From: Cryptomeria japonica
Taxonomy: Eukaryota; Streptophyta; Pinopsida; Cupressales; Cupressaceae
DNA: 64,000 bases
Assembly: GCF_030272615.1 (NCBI RefSeq)
Contig: NC_081405.1
Span: 315,044,541 to 315,108,540 of the forward strand
Reading direction: 5' to 3'
The notes under the pieces: generated by a model
What the model was told of the DNA's origin: nothing
Database searches by the model: none
Seen by the model: only the letters and a program-made list of their open reading frames with translations
In this document: in pieces, positions 44,151 through 57,130 of the stretch
Numbering within the stretch: position 1 is the first letter of the stretch
How the letters are laid out: the number at the start of each line of letters is the position of its first letter
Made by a program: the position numbers and the translations under genes

Positions 44151-45195
44151 ATGATGAAGAAAGAAGGTCCAAAGTTTAACAAAGATAACTATAGAATATG
44201 GAGTGATAGGATGAAGATTTACATTAAGAGTCTTGGTAGACAGTATTGGGATCATATAGAAAATAAGTATACAACACCTATTGGAATTCTGATTGATGAT
44301 CAGAAGAAAGAACAACAAGAAAATCACCAGGCATTAGAAGCTATTATCAGTTCCATGTCTGATGTTGAATATGTAGATGTTCATGGTCTTGAAACTGCAC
44401 ATGAAGTATGGAAGAAATTAGAAGAGATTTATAGTGGTGATGAACATGTTAAAATTGCCAAAGAGGAGAGCTTAAGAGGAAAGTTTGACGACATGAGAAT
44501 GTCTAAAGGTGAGAACATCCAACAGTATGGTCAAAAGATTAAAGAGATAGTTGGTGAGATAAAGAGTGCAGGAGAGAAAGTGGAAGATGCCACAATAATC
44601 AATAAAGTACTAAGAACCTTGCTACCGGTCTATGCTATCCGAGTTGTAGCTATTCAGGAGCTGAAATCAATTAAGAAGACAAAGGTAACTCGACTCTATT
44701 ATTGGCAAACTTACTACTTTTGAACAAAATGGCTATGACGGTAGTGTACAGAGATCAGAATTTGCATTTAGAGCTATTGTCTCTAACCCATATGTAAAAA
44801 GAAGTAGAGATACCGGCCATAACTATGAATCTAGATCCAACAGAGATGTTAAAGATGATGATGGCTTAGTGGATCTCAAAGCATTGTTGGCAAAATGACT
44901 TCCTAGAGGCACCATTGAATATAAAGGTAAGCCACCTTTAAAATGTTTTGCATGCAACAAGATTGGTCATATAGCAGCAAATTACCCTAATGGTGAAAAT
45001 GAATACAAAAGAGACAAATTTAAGAAGTACAAGGGCAAAAGCAAGAGAGATTGTCTTGTAGCTATTGACAGTGGTGCTACTGATCAAGAATCTGATGATG
45101 ATGATGGTGAAGATATTGTGTTTGTAGCCATTAAGGAAGAAATACCAGATCAGAAGGCACTAGTATCCATAATGGATAACTCCGATGATTGAATT
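44151..45195 (+). pseudogene. Copia gag
   Basis: MMKKEGPKFNKDNYRIWSDR opens a Copia gag (F-x-x-x-N-Y-x-x-W). A ~190-codon open part includes ETAHEVWKKLEEIYSG and YGQKIKEIVGEIKSAGEKVE. A frameshift near 44700 moves the reading into GKLTTFEQNGYDGSV, and a zinc knuckle follows near 44945, CFACNKIGHIAANYP, whose last Cys is Tyr. The acidic DDDDGED stretch near 45095 is normal for the gag-protease joint. A stop (TGA, about 45190) and loss of the protease D-S-G motif follow. Dead. Confidence 0.8.
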
Positions 45196-48190
45196 TGATA
45201 GCGGTGTTGTCGAATTTGGCAATGACTCACCTTGTATGGTGAAAGGAAAAGGAATTATTTATGTTAATGGGAAAAGCAGTACTGACAAAGTCTAATGGGT
45301 TGAAGGCCTAAAGCACAATCTTCTTAGTGTGGCACAACTTAATGATAGAGGATACCCAGTGGAATTCAGAAATAGTATATGCAAAATCTTTGACAACAAA
45401 GGTGAATTAATTTCAACCGGTAAATAGACCAGAGGTAATCTGTTTCATCTCAATCCTAATGTTAGCAACTGTTTGATTGCAAATATGGATGATAGTTGGC
45501 TTTGGCATAGGAAATTTTTTCATATTAATTTTGATAATATTATTTAAGTAAGCAAGTCTAAGATTGTAAGAGGTTTGCCTCAGCTAGACAAACCGGTTAA
45601 TGCTCTTTGTAAAAACTGTCAATTAGGGAAGATGACTTCTTCAACTTTTAAGAGCAAGTCTTTCCCAATAGAAAACTTATTAGATTTGGTTCATACTGAT
45701 CTAAGTGGACCAATTAGAACAAGAAGCATTCAAGGTGATAGATACTTCATGATCTTCACCAATGATTGTTCAAGGATGATGTGGGTTGCATTCTTAAAGG
45801 ATAAGAATGAAGCTTTGGATAAATTCAAGGGATTTAGAGCCTTAACAGAGAAAGAAAGTGGGAAAAAGATAAAGTGTCTAAGAACAGATCAAGGTGGTGA
45901 ATTCACTTCTGTAGAGTTCACTAAATATTGTGATGACAATGGTATCAAGCGGTAGCTTTTTGCACCAAGGACACCATAGCAGAATGGTATAGTAGAGAGA
46001 AACAACCGGTCAGTGGTTGAAGCTAACAAGACTATGTTTATAGAAGGAGGTGTATCAAAAACATTTTGGAGAGAAGCTGTAAGTACAACAAATTACACAA
46101 TGAACCGGGTTCTAGTGAAAAGAGGTAAGGACAAGACCCCATATGAGTATTGGTATGGGAGATCACCTAATGTTAGCTATTTTAAAATATTTGGAAGTGA
46201 ATATTTTATTAAAAGAGGTGATTACATAAGAAAGTTTGAAGCTAAGAGTGGTGAAGGCATATTTATTGGCTATTCCACCAAGAGTAAGGCCTATAAATGC
46301 TTCCACAACCGGACACAGAAAATTGTTGAAAGTGTTGATGTCCATGTAGATGAATGTCCTGAAATTTTGGAAGGAACCAGTTCTGAGAAGAAGGATGAAG
46401 ATCCTCACATTTTTCTTTTAGAACCTGAAACTATTAAATTAGAAACCGGTAAAGCAAATCCTGATGAAGGTGTTCAACCTGAACAAATAAATTTAGAGGA
46501 AGATGGCAATAATGAAGCTGAACCTAAAGAGAATGATCATGTTTTACCTAGGTATGTGAGACTGTATCACAACCCTGAACAGATAGTTGGAGACAAGGAT
46601 GTCAGAGTACAAACTAGAAAGAGATTAAGAGAGAACTCTTGCATGATCTCCACCTTTGAACCTAGAATTGCTAAAGAGGCATTTGGTGATGATCATTGGG
46701 TGAAAGCTATGGAGGATGAGTTCGATAAAATTGAGAAGAAACACACTTGGACCCTAGTACCCTGACCGGTAAACAAGAATGTTATAGGTACCAAATGGGT
46801 GTTCAAAAACAAATTAAATGAAGATGGTGTTGTAATTCAGAACAAGGCAAGATTAGTATGCAAAGGCTATGCACAAGAAGAAGGAGAAGATTATGGAGAA
46901 ACTTTTGCACCAGTAGAAAGATTGGAGGGTGCTATAACATTGCTTGCATTTGCAGCACATAAGAAGTTCAAGGTATACCAGATGGATGTCAAGTCTGCAT
47001 TTTTGAATGGGATACTGGAGGAAGAGGTTTATGTAGAGAAGCCTGATGGTTATGCATTGACAAACAAGGAAGACATGGTATGCAAATTGCATAAAGCCTT
47101 GTATGGATTAAAGAAGGCACTTAGAGCATGGCATGAATGGCTTCATACTCATCTGATGAAGATAGGCTTTACTAGAACTAGTGATGACAACAACATTTAT
47201 CTCAAGTCTGAAGGAGATGAAATACTGGTTAGTGAAGTATTTGTAGACGACATTATATTTGGAGGTAATGATGACATGAGTAATTGTTTTGCAGATGTAA
47301 TGAAGAATGAATTTGAGATGTCATTAGTAGGGGAAATAAAAAAATTCATAGGCTTACAGATACATCAGATGAAGAATGGCATTTTCATTATTCAATCCAA
47401 ATATGTGAAAGAAGTTTTGAAAACTTTTGGTATGAGTGACTGTAAACCAGTTGGAATCCCAATGGTTACAGGTTGTAAATTGTCTAAAGATGATGCATCT
47501 AAGTCTATAGATGAAAAGGAATTTAGGTCAATGATTGGCAAATTACACTATGTTGTTCAAAGTCAACCAGATATTGTCCATGAAGTTGGTATTGTTGCTA
47601 GATTTCAGAAGAGTCCTAAGGAGGCACATTTGATGGCAACCAAGAGAATTTTGAGATATCTAAAAGGTACTGTTGACTATGGGTTATGGTATCCATTGGT
47701 GGAAATTTTGATCTGAAAGCATACATAGATGCTGATTGGGCAGGAAACATTGATGACTGGAAGAGTACTACCGGTGGAGCATTCTTTGTTGGAGGAAGGC
47801 TAGTTTCTTGGAGTAGAAAAAAGTAGAGTTGCAATTCACAATCTACTGCTGAAGCTCAGTATGTAGCAGCATATATGAATTGCACACAAGCTATGTGGAT
47901 GAGGCACATTTTGGAAGGTTTAAAGATGGAAATCTATAAACCTATAAATATTTTGTGCGATAATACAAGTGCAATAAACATTTCCAAAATCCTATTTTGC
48001 ATGCAAGGACTAAGCACATTGAATTGAAATATCACTTCTTGAGAGAAAAAGTTCAAAGTAAAGATGTTATCTTGGAGCATGTTTCTACCAAGGAGCAGCT
48101 TGTATATATCTTTACCAAACCTCTGCCTAAGACCACTTTCAAGTATCTTAGAAGTCAATTGGGGGTTGTCCCTCTTCATGAAGTTAGTTG
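45196..48190 (+). pseudogene. Copia pol: protease end, integrase, reverse transcriptase, RNase H
   Basis: Protease end (WVEGLKHNLLSVAQLNDRGY, near 45300). GAG-pre-integrase (WLWHRKFFHINF, near 45500). Integrase (LVHTDLSGPIRTRS, near 45690; LRTDQGGEFTS, near 45880; QNGIVERNN, near 45980; FIGYSTKSKAYKCF near 46260). Reverse transcriptase from 46790 ([51 protein letters not shown]). RNase H from about 47715, frameshifted (DADWAGNIDDWKSTTGGAFF; HIELKYHFLREKV). Stops at about 45953 and 45977 (TAG) and 46763 (TGA), and the shift near 47700, disable it. Frames 45575-45955, 46013-46765 and 46799-47716 are the longest open pieces and share one frame. Confidence 0.85.
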
Positions 48191-48534
48191 AATATGATGC
48201 TAATTGCACGAGTCCCCGAGTCCCTGAATTACTTTTAGAATCTTATATGGACTATTGAAAGAGTGGATGTATTCCATAGGGGGAGCATCAACATCATAGT
48301 GACAACATAATTACATGTTTTACTTTCAATTTGGCATTGCTATCAAAGGGGGAGAAGAATTATGTGATTAAGGAGAAGAATTATGTGTCTGATTAAGTGA
48401 ACTAGTGGCAGGCTAAAGACATATAGAGCAAGGTGAATACTTGGTAATGTAAACCAGAATTTTTAGATTCACCAATCTCAATAGAAATCAGAGGCATTGA
48501 TATTTGTATTGCCATTAATGCCAAAGGGGGAGAT

Positions 48535-49947
48535 TGTTGCCATTTGGAGATTGTTGGTATTTTGCATAGAGATTGCATTAACGATATGTTGTCATTGATG
48601 TCAATTGAACCGGTAATGGTATTCATGATATTGCTGATATTATTATTTTTTCCATTGGCTAAGTAACTAGTAAAAGAGCTTTGTGGAACATGTTGTAAAT
48701 CGGTATGCACAATTTCTGAGTTGAACCAGTAAACTGGTATAAAGGGTTAAACCTTTCTATGTAATATAATCGGTAAAATCCTATCAGCTATTAAAACCTA
48801 ACCAACGAAGTTTGATGGTTTATTATCTAATAAGGGGTAATGATGGAGACACGTGTGATCATCCAAATGAGGATATATTCAAATTGTTTTGGTGTGTTTG
48901 TTCTTGTCTAGGGAAGGAGCAAAGTGGATTGCATCTAATGCATAGCACGTGATGGGTTACACAGTCTGATGAAGTGGTGATCATGGAGCGGTTGAAATTG
49001 TCTTGAAGAATGTTGAGAAGATTGTCATGATTTCTAACGGTCAAGATTATACTGACTTATTTGTAATCTCGATGATGAGATTTAGGTTTTTACTATGTTG
49101 CTGACCTAATTGATTTCTATATAAGGTTGATGAAAGATGTTGTAAAGGTTGTTGGCAAGATTGGTAGAAAACATGTTGATTGTGTAGTTGCCAAACTAGT
49201 GAATGGATCTGTACTTTGAGTGAAGGCAGATTGAAGGTTATAGAAGGATTTGATCAAGAAAAAGTAGTGCTATTTAGACATATCAAGAAAACTGATGTTT
49301 TCTAACAATTACAACATAAGTTAAATCCCTTAACCGGGTGAGCTCTAACAAGGTGGTCCATTAGCTTGGATTCCTAAATCCTCTAGTGGCATTTCTCCTA
49401 ACAGGGTATTGTGCTTTTGAAAAGGCATATTTGTAATATCCCTCAACCAGGTGATTGAAAAGGCATATTTGTAACAGGACTTATTATAAAGCTCTAACAG
49501 GATTTCGCTCCTAATAGGGCAAAATTCAGAAGAGTTTAGATAGCTATCCTTGTGAGTTCCATCTCACCGTGGTTTTTACATATTTGGATTTTCCACGTAT
49601 AAGAATTTGTGTCAAGTGGTGAATGCTTTTGTGGTTGTGACTTTATTTGTTGATATGCTTAAATTCTAATAAGGCATGTTATGCAGAAGCATTGAGAGAT
49701 GAATATGTTGAGTTATGATTGAGCATTGCTGATTTACATAAATGTTGAAATTGTTTGCTATTAAAGTTGTCATAATAAATAAACTAGTTAATGTCAAGTA
49801 TTCCTATGAATATTGATCTTGAGTGAGATATGTTTAATTTGTTTGACAAAGTTTTAGTTTGGGAACTTTGTATCAGTTTTTCAATATACTGATTCACCTC
49901 CCCCTCTCAGTATTCTACTAGATAATTATTCTTTCATCGTACCATTA
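48535..49947 (+). repeat. Copia 3' LTR
   Basis: Starts TGTTGCCATTTGGAGATTG after AAAGGGGGAGAT and ends ...GTACCATTA. Homologous along its length to 42631-44079 with scattered differences and short indels. Confidence 0.9.
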
Positions 49948-52025
49948 GGATCTCTTGAGGCAGGGAATTCACTTTTCTCTTTAGATTGGCTCTAGTCCTC
50001 TTCGAGGGACCAAAATCTTCTTTCTGGATTTTGTTTTTGTCATCTTCCAAATCCATGAACAGGGTCCCCTGTTGGGTTTTTTCCATCTTATCCACTGAGG
50101 TGTTCATAGAAGTAGAAAAATTCTTCACAATTTCGTGGCTATTCTTCATTATGGTATTCATAGTTTCCCAGGTTTTGTCTATTTCCCCTTGTAGATGCTT
50201 AATTTTTTTTCGTTTTCCTTCTTCATTTTATCCATGAGCTCAACTATTCTTTGAAGGCACTCAACCATCAACATGTTCTCTTCCTCAGTCCACAAAACCC
50301 CAACAACATTCTGAGACACCCCTTTAGCTTCCATATCATCCATCTTACTAGAGACAACCCTATTCTTTATTCTAAGGTCCTTTATCTCATGAAAAACACA
50401 CTTAATAATCCTAAAGAAGTCAATAACCTCATTTCTACCTATTGCCAGTATGTCATTAGGAAATTCCCAGTCAGGCTTTAAGTAGTGGTCTTCAGGTCTG
50501 AGATCCCTAGAGAATCAAGGCCTATTTTCTCTATCGGTTGGAGGGAAAGAGGTATAAGAACCATCAGTAGAATCAAGGGAAATATAGAAATCCACCACAA
50601 AATCCTTAGAATAAGAAACCAACTTTTTCTTGGTGGGGACCTTCTCCTTGTTTTTATCTTTTTGAGAAGTGCCAATGAGGGTTTTCATAGAGGTAATTTT
50701 TTCATCCTAAGGCTTACTCTATGGGGTTTTCTTTGACACATTCTTGGAGGAGGCAAACTCTTTCTCTTCTCATTCAGTGTCCCATTCACCTTTGTCCTTA
50801 GAAATACTAATATTATTATTATATTCTTCCATGGTTGGAGCCGAAATGGGGCTAGATGGGGCCAACATATTTTAAAAATTCTCATGGATTCACTAAATAG
50901 GGCCAGTATATAGGACACGATACTTCCTAGGGATTTTTGGTGTTTCTTAATACTATGTTTCAAAGAGAAAAGCAAGTAGTAGGAAATGAAATCCTCACCT
51001 TGTGACGAAAATGATTGAGGAGGGAAAAATGGTAGTCATAGACTATGGTAAATATGCCATCCAACATAATGTATTCCATTATAACTCTGAGCACCTCCCT
51101 CCATAGCGTCTTTACCTTCCCAACATCAAAATAACAATTAGAAATTTTGACCAAAGCCTCCCTTTCCTCATCAGTTTTGGGAAATTTGATGAACGCTACA
51201 TCCGAAAACTTTCTATCACAAAAGAAATTCACCCCATCTGTGGAGAGCCCAATGATTTCCCCAATAAGATTCTCATCAATCTTTACCTTCCTCCTAGAGA
51301 GAACAACTTCTTCATCCTTCTATTTTTTAGCAAAATACTTTGTAATTTATGGGTTAGCACAATGGTGCTTCTCGAGGAAAGGACTTAGTCCCCCCTCTCA
51401 ATATGCCTCTAGACATTCAAAATTTTCTTGTGCTTCTCAAAATTGTTCAACTTAACCCTCTTTTTTCTTCCCTTTATCTTCTCACAGACTTTTCTTCTAT
51501 TGATCGTAGAGAAAATGAACCACACAGACAACCAACAACAAAACCAAAGCACCCACAATACATGCCAGTCCTTGCCACCCGTAAAAGTAATTAAGGTGTC
51601 GCCACCATATTGAATGATGACACTATACCATTCTCTACTCCACTTCATCATAATTAAAAATGACAACTTTCCCATGAGTGATATCATAGTCGATTAAGGC
51701 TCTAATGCCAGCTCCTAGTTCACTATAGGTCTGCCACGTTTGTCGAACCATGTACTTGACCCCTTTATTTGTGAAATATTTGGCCACCATATTAACTTCC
51801 CTAAAGGCATGGGAAATTCTAACCTTATCAAAGTTGGATAAGACAGATTTATCTTCTTCTATCCAACTTTTTATAGTCCATGAAGTGGGGGATTTGTCAA
51901 GAAGGCACTCAATAATGTTTTTTGAATCACCTTCAATATAGATATTTTTGAATTTTTTTATTTGCAAGATTGATTACCTAGAAAGCTCCTATGGCTTTGG
52001 CTATGTGATTGGACTATGCTCCCAA
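49948..52025 (-). pseudogene. LINE relative: RNase H and the uncharacterised downstream ORF
   Basis: On the minus strand it begins, 5'-truncated, in RNase H (SNHIAKAIGAF near 52010; IYIEGDSKNIIECLLDK, near 51940; ISHAFREVNMVAKYF, near 51800). A hydrophobic block follows (GKDWHVLWVLWFCCWLSVWF, near 51570). The next coding block has SRRKVKIDENLIGEIIGLST, DGVNFFCDRKFSD (51240), LDGIFTIVYDYHFSLLNHFR then HKVRISFP (51060-50980), a charged stretch, and a coiled coil with MNTIMKNSHEIVKNFSTSMN (50160). It is cut at 49948 by the Copia and resumes at 42630. Blocks and order match 9241-12050 on the plus strand. Stops and shifts show decay. Confidence 0.65.
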
Positions 52026-52434
52026 GGAGAGTGCCCCCTTATTTTTGCACTTTATAGAAGGAGTGCACGAAGTAACCCAACATAGGCACAAATTAGCACT
52101 TTATAATAAGAGTGTGATAGTATGCCAGATGGATTTGTGGCAGAAAATATGTACTTTTGCAAAAAAATGGCACTCAAATCATAGTTGCCTTGCAAAAGTT
52201 AGTTGGATCACAAATTTTTCACTTTCTCGCCCCTTTTTTGCAAGGAAAAATTATTTGGCCAAATTTTTACAAAAGTGGAAAAAATAAAAAAATACTCTAT
52301 CCATCGACATAATTTATGGTCAAAGCCACACCAACCTTGTCTTTCTGTCCAACCACCCCAATGCCACACGATTAGTGTAGATGAAATGTCGGGCTACTTG
52401 GGCCAAACACCTCCACAATCCTTGGCGACCTCAG
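52026..52434. other. Short non-coding stretch between LINE relative and second Copia
   Basis: Contains a word repeated with variation (GCACTTTATAGAAGGAGTGC and AGCACTTTATAATAAGAGTG at about 52050 and 52095) and no coding signal. The right end carries CTCAG, the target duplication of the next element. Confidence 0.5.
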
Positions 52435-53052
52435 TGTGAAAATTCTATTGCAGTTACTGATTATTAATCTCCTATCTCATAAAGATTATTTAATTGCAAA
52501 GTACTGAAAAATAACACAGCTACAACTTCACAAATTAAAAACATGCAAAAAGAAATATGCAACATAGTGACATAATATTTTCAAATAATTGTCCCTGGAA
52601 AAACCCCGAAGGGAAAACCAGTACTGTAGATGAGGAATATATATTAACTATAGCAAATCAAGAGATACAAATACTTCTTGGCTCTTACTGGCAAAGCTTT
52701 GATGACCTCCCAATTTCTCCTACTGAGATTCCACCCTGCTACTATCCCAACGCTATCACTGCGCCCTTGCTAACACTGCAAGTTTCTCCACAAACTTCAT
52801 ATATTCCAAATGACCCTTGACCCCTTTTTATACTACTCTCGTTGGAAAACCAACGACTGAGATTAATTCTCAATTAACGGCTGAGATTAATAACAACTAA
52901 ACAACCCTAAAAAAATTGGTTGCTAGAAGTTTCTAAAAGAGATCAAATAATTAACAAATAATTGTCCCTATCTAACAAAATTTGTTTAGCAAACAATTAT
53001 TTACTAATTATTACATATGGAGAACCAGTTGTCCTAGCTAACCAAACTAATA
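52435..53052 (-). repeat. Copia-2 3' LTR
   Basis: Plus-strand ends TGTGAAAATTCTATTGC and CCAAACTAATA. On the element strand it starts TATTAGTTTGG where the 5' LTR has TGTTAGTTTGG, a G-to-A change in the terminal dinucleotide. Confidence 0.9.
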
Positions 53053-53059
53053 CTCCCTC

Positions 53060-56000
53060 TTAGCGAGGAAGCTACTTTGCATGACACCCAACTTCTCTCT
53101 GAAGAAGATGAATTTGGCCTTCCCCAATGCCTTTGTCAGAATGTCTGCTACCTGTTGATCTGTAGGTATAAACTATAGCTGAACAATCCCCCGCTGTACA
53201 CAATCTCTGATGAAGTGATACCTGATGTCTATATGTTTTGACCTATCATGAAACACCAGATTCTTAGTCAACTTGATACAACTCTGATTGTCGCAGTATA
53301 TCACTATAGTCTCCGCCTTCTAACTAAACAAGGCTACTAGCAACTTCCGGAGCCATATAGCTTCACATGTCGCCATACTAGCTACTATGTATTCTAACTT
53401 TGCAGAGCTTAGAGCCACAGACTTCTGCTTCCTGCTGAACCAAGAGACAATTCCTGATCCCAAACTGAAACAACACCCTAAAGTGCTTCTCTTGTCTTTT
53501 GTAATACCTGCCCAATCTGTGTCAATATAGCCCATCAACCTGATTCCTTCACCTCGAGCATACCTAATCCCATAATTGATTGTACCTCGCAAATAACATA
53601 GCACATGCTTTACCGCTATCCAATGTACTCCCTTTGTCTCAACCATGAACTGACTAAGAGAGTTTACTGCAAATGCTATATCTGTCCTGGTGTTGACCAA
53701 ATACATGAGAGAACCAATCAACTACCTATATAAGGTGGGATCTACATCCTTCTCCTTGGATGTGTCTACCTTCATCCAATTCATGTGCAATCCTCCATCC
53801 TGAACCTTTTTAAGATTTTTATGAAATATTTCCCTTGTCGAATGAAAATCTTTCCATTTGTCTATCATAACTCCATGCCTAGAAAGTAGTGCATAAGTCC
53901 CAAATCCTTCATCTCGAACTCTGCTACAAGGTCCCTCTTGCACCCTGTTATGAGCCCCAGTGAACCTGTTAGAAACAAGTCATCCACATATAGGACAAGA
54001 ATGAGAATCTCACCCTCAACTACCAAGTATTAGAGGTTAGTATCTGCCTCACTCTTCACAAAGCCCATTTCCTACAAGTAACTATCAATGCTCTCATACC
54101 ACTCTCTAGGAGCCTGCTTGAGTCTGTACAATTCTTTCTTCAATCTACACATGTGGGTCTTTATGTTGTGTGATACAAAGCCTTCTGGTTGTTCTATGTA
54201 TACCTCCTCTTTCAACTCACCATTTAGGAATATTGTCTTGACATCCATTTGATGGATCTATCATCCCATCTGTGCTGAAACTGAGATTACAGCTCGTATA
54301 GAAGTATACCTGGACATTGGAGAAAATGTCCCCTCATAGTCTATTCCCTCCTTCTGAGAGAACCCCTTTGCCATGAACCTTGCCTTGTATTTCTAAATGC
54401 TACCATCTGCACCATGCTTGATCTTGTAGATGTAGCACGATCCAACCATAGCACTATCTGTTGGTCTAGGAACTACCTCCCACACATCAATCTGCATTAT
54501 TGAGGTATATTCCTCAACCATTGCATCTTGCCACACATGATGTTGTGCAGCCTCTTCATAGCTATAAGGTTCGCTATCTACCAACTAACTAACTAATGCA
54601 ACATATTCATCATACCTGGTTGGTTGTCTTCATTGTCTACTACTCCTCCTAGGAGTACCCACTAAATCCTGAGTATTCCTTTGTGTCTGCTGAACCTCAT
54701 GGTTCCTACTCCCAACTGTAGAGGATGAAATATCAACCTCCATGTCTTCTTGATGTATCTCTTTCGGCACCTATTTCTCCATACTCTGTGAAATCTCACC
54801 ACCTGAGCCTATACTGGTACTAGTGACTGTACTCGAGCTTTGTTGCCCTTGACTCGATTGAGCTATCCGTGGAGCTTCTGTCAGCTTCTCACTCTGATAC
54901 TTTGCTAGAAAATCTTTGAACCTCCTAAATGCCTTGTCCTCCGTGAACTTGACATCACGCCTAACTATAATCCTCCTGGTCCCTAGAATAAATATCTGAT
55001 ATACCTTTGAGGTTCCACTGTACCCCACAAAGTACCCCCTCTCTGTAGTCTGATCTAACTTGGTACGTGTATCCCTTGGAATATGACAATATGCCAAACT
55101 TCCAAATATCCTGAAGTGATTGACATCTAGCTTCTTTCATGTAAAAGCTTCCTTTGGTGTCATCTTCCCTAGTGCCTTATGTGGAACCCTGTTCTGTATG
55201 TATATTGTCATACTACATGCTTCTGCACATAAGTAGCGAGGAAAGTCCTGATCATGTAGCATAGCCCTTGTTGCCTCCGATATAGATCGATTCTTCCTCT
55301 TAGAAACCCCATTCTATTGCGGGTTGTAAGGAACAATCCAATCTCTCTTGATTCCTTCCCTGGTACAGAACTCTTGGAATTCATTCCCTTTGTACTCGCC
55401 TCCATTGTCTGATCGAAGAAAATTTATCTTCCTTCCTATCGAGTTCTCCACAAGAACCTTAAACTCTTGGAAGCGCCTGAAAACCTCATCCTTGGTCTTC
55501 AAGAAGTATATCCAGGTCTTCCTAGAGAAATCATCAATAAAAGTAACATAGTACTCGTATCCTCTGAGAGACTTTCCCTCAGATCGAGTGTCACTCCCTG
55601 GAAAAGATGCTTTTGCAAACTTTCCCAACACACATCCCTTACATACATCATCATGCTCTGTGCTCAACTCTCGAACACCTGTCACAATCTCATGAAGCAA
55701 TTTAAGTGCTCCATGATGTATATGGCCCATCCTCCTATGCCATAGCTCTCCAAGATCTCTAGGATTACTGGTGCTCATGAGTGTCTTAGGAGTATCAAAC
55801 TACAACCTATAAAGTCAACCACTCCTAACTCCAATAGCTATGGGTAATCTCCAATCCTTATGCTTGATCAACACATGAGCCTTTATACTAAAGGACAGAT
55901 ATAGAAATTGGATTTCATACCCAAGCCTAGCACATGCAACACATCATGAAGGGAAATTGGCTTTCCATTCTCCCTCTGAAACTGAATAGTCCCTTTCCCA

Positions 56001-56215
56001 ACTAGGTTGAGTTTGGACAAGTTCCCCATAGAGATCTGGATTCTAGTGTTCTCCTCCTTGTAATTAGAGAAATACTCTCTAACTCCTGTCATATGAAATG
56101 ATGCCCCACTATCTATATACCAGACACTCTATGAGGTTGAGCTAACCATACATGATATGAGTGCAAACTAATCCTCCATTCTACTAGAGAGCTCATCTGC
56201 ACTTGCTAAAGCTGC
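53060..56215 (-). pseudogene. Copia-2 pol: protease, integrase, reverse transcriptase, RNase H
   Basis: Minus strand: protease core VWYIDSGASFHMTGVREYF (near 56120, intact D-S-G-A), HDVLHVLGLG (near 55940). Integrase (LWHRRMGHIHHGAL, near 55750; YVTFIDDFSRKTWIYFL, near 55550; FLRSDNGGEYKGNEF, near 55420; VGYSGTSKVYQIF, near 55030). RT start (VWEVVPRPTDSAM, near 54480), body decayed (54390-53950), MIGSLMYLVNTRTDIAFAVN (53721). RNase H (DTDWAGITKDKRSTLGCCFS, near 53530; [13 protein letters not shown], near 53230; DILTKALGKAKF). The reading changes frame between 55883 and 55778 and again between 54393 and 53943, and stops occur throughout. Catalytic motifs are better kept than in Copia 1. Confidence 0.85.
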
Positions 56216-57058
56216 CATCTGCTTCTTTCCTTCCTTCTTATTCTTCTTCCTTTGCAAGCAATCGCTGACATAGTGGCCAAATTTGTGACATCCATAGCAC
56301 TTGATCTTAGACAAGTCTTTCTTCTTCTTCTTCTCACTTTATAGATTTGATCCTTTGCTAGACCCCTTCTTTGTTTTCCCTTTTCCTTCTAGGGCAACAT
56401 TTTCTTGGTCCATCTCACCTTTCTGAATCTTACTGTTGGATCTACAGGCAAGGCTTAGTCTAAGCTCGTCTTGAATGAAATCACTCCAAAGTTGATCCCA
56501 ACTTGGTAAGGTGCCTCGTCCATTATTAACTTGAACAAAGACATCCCATTGCTTAGAAAACCCATTTAGGGCTATCCGTACTAGCTCATCATCACCTAGT
56601 TTGTCTCCAACAATTGCTAACTCATCCTTGACAAGTCTAAGCCTGGTGAGGTAACTTGTCACATCTTCTCCCTTGTTCATCTGAGTATTCCTCAACTTTT
56701 CTCTGAGAATCAGCTTCCGGCTAATGGTCGCATTCTGGTACAAATTCAGGATGGCGTCTAATATTTCCTTCACTGTATCCAAATCTATGATATGTGGAAC
56801 TATATGATCCTTAACACCATTAAGGATTATCCTCCTCGCTTTGGCATCTTCCTTCTTATATATTGCAAGAGGTATTGGATCTGTAGGTACAGTCACAACA
56901 GTGGTAACATATTCCTTGATACCATTCTCTTCTAGCAATAAAGAAATTATGGCTTTCCAGACACCAAAATTTGAGGCTCCATCTAATATGTCCTGATCTC
57001 TTAAACCTGTTGAGGCCATCTCAAGGGATAAAAGAAATAATAATTCTAAAAAGGTCAA
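56216..57058 (-). pseudogene. Copia-2 gag
   Basis: A 239-codon open frame from about 57019 (MASTGLRDQDILDGASNFGV, then WKAII) gives a near-complete gag: NLYQNATISRKLILREKLRN, MNKGEDVTSYLTRLRLVKDE, LNGFSKQWDVFVQ. It ends at a TAG at 56339; past it the same frame has a zinc knuckle, CYGCHKFGHYVSDC (near 56285). This is a full gag broken by a single stop before the knuckle. The ATG at 57019 (MASTGL) is the likelier start; the frame is open from 57058. Confidence 0.8.
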
Positions 57059-57118
57059 ACAAGGTTTTATAAACCCTCGATTTTCTTTCCTTTGCCTAGG
57101 ATAAATTTTTTCTACTTA

Positions 57119-57130
57119 GCTTAGATACCA
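57119..57130 (-). promoter_or_regulatory. Copia-2 primer binding site
   Basis: TGGTATCTAAGC on the minus strand, directly next to the 5' LTR end. It resembles the usual TGGTATCAGAGC with two changes. Confidence 0.8.

Larger units (their letters stand above)
42631..49947 (+). mobile_element. Complete Copia retrotransposon
   Basis: 7,317 bp with LTRs of 1,449 and 1,413 bp, primer site TGGTATCAGAGC (44082-44093), a gag-pol remnant (44151-48190), the purine tract AAAGGGGGAGAT (48523-48534) and target duplication GGATC (42626-42630 and 49948-49952). It is inserted in the plus orientation into a minus-strand LINE relative. LTRs look roughly 90% alike, and pol has stops and frameshifts, so it is much older than the Gypsy at 21997. 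Confidence 0.9.

Noticed and set aside
52590-52620. GGAAAAACCCCGAAGGGAAAA as another GGYGAAAA stem-loop
   Set aside because: This is the common Copia LTR motif, with different flanks and no CGCC end.
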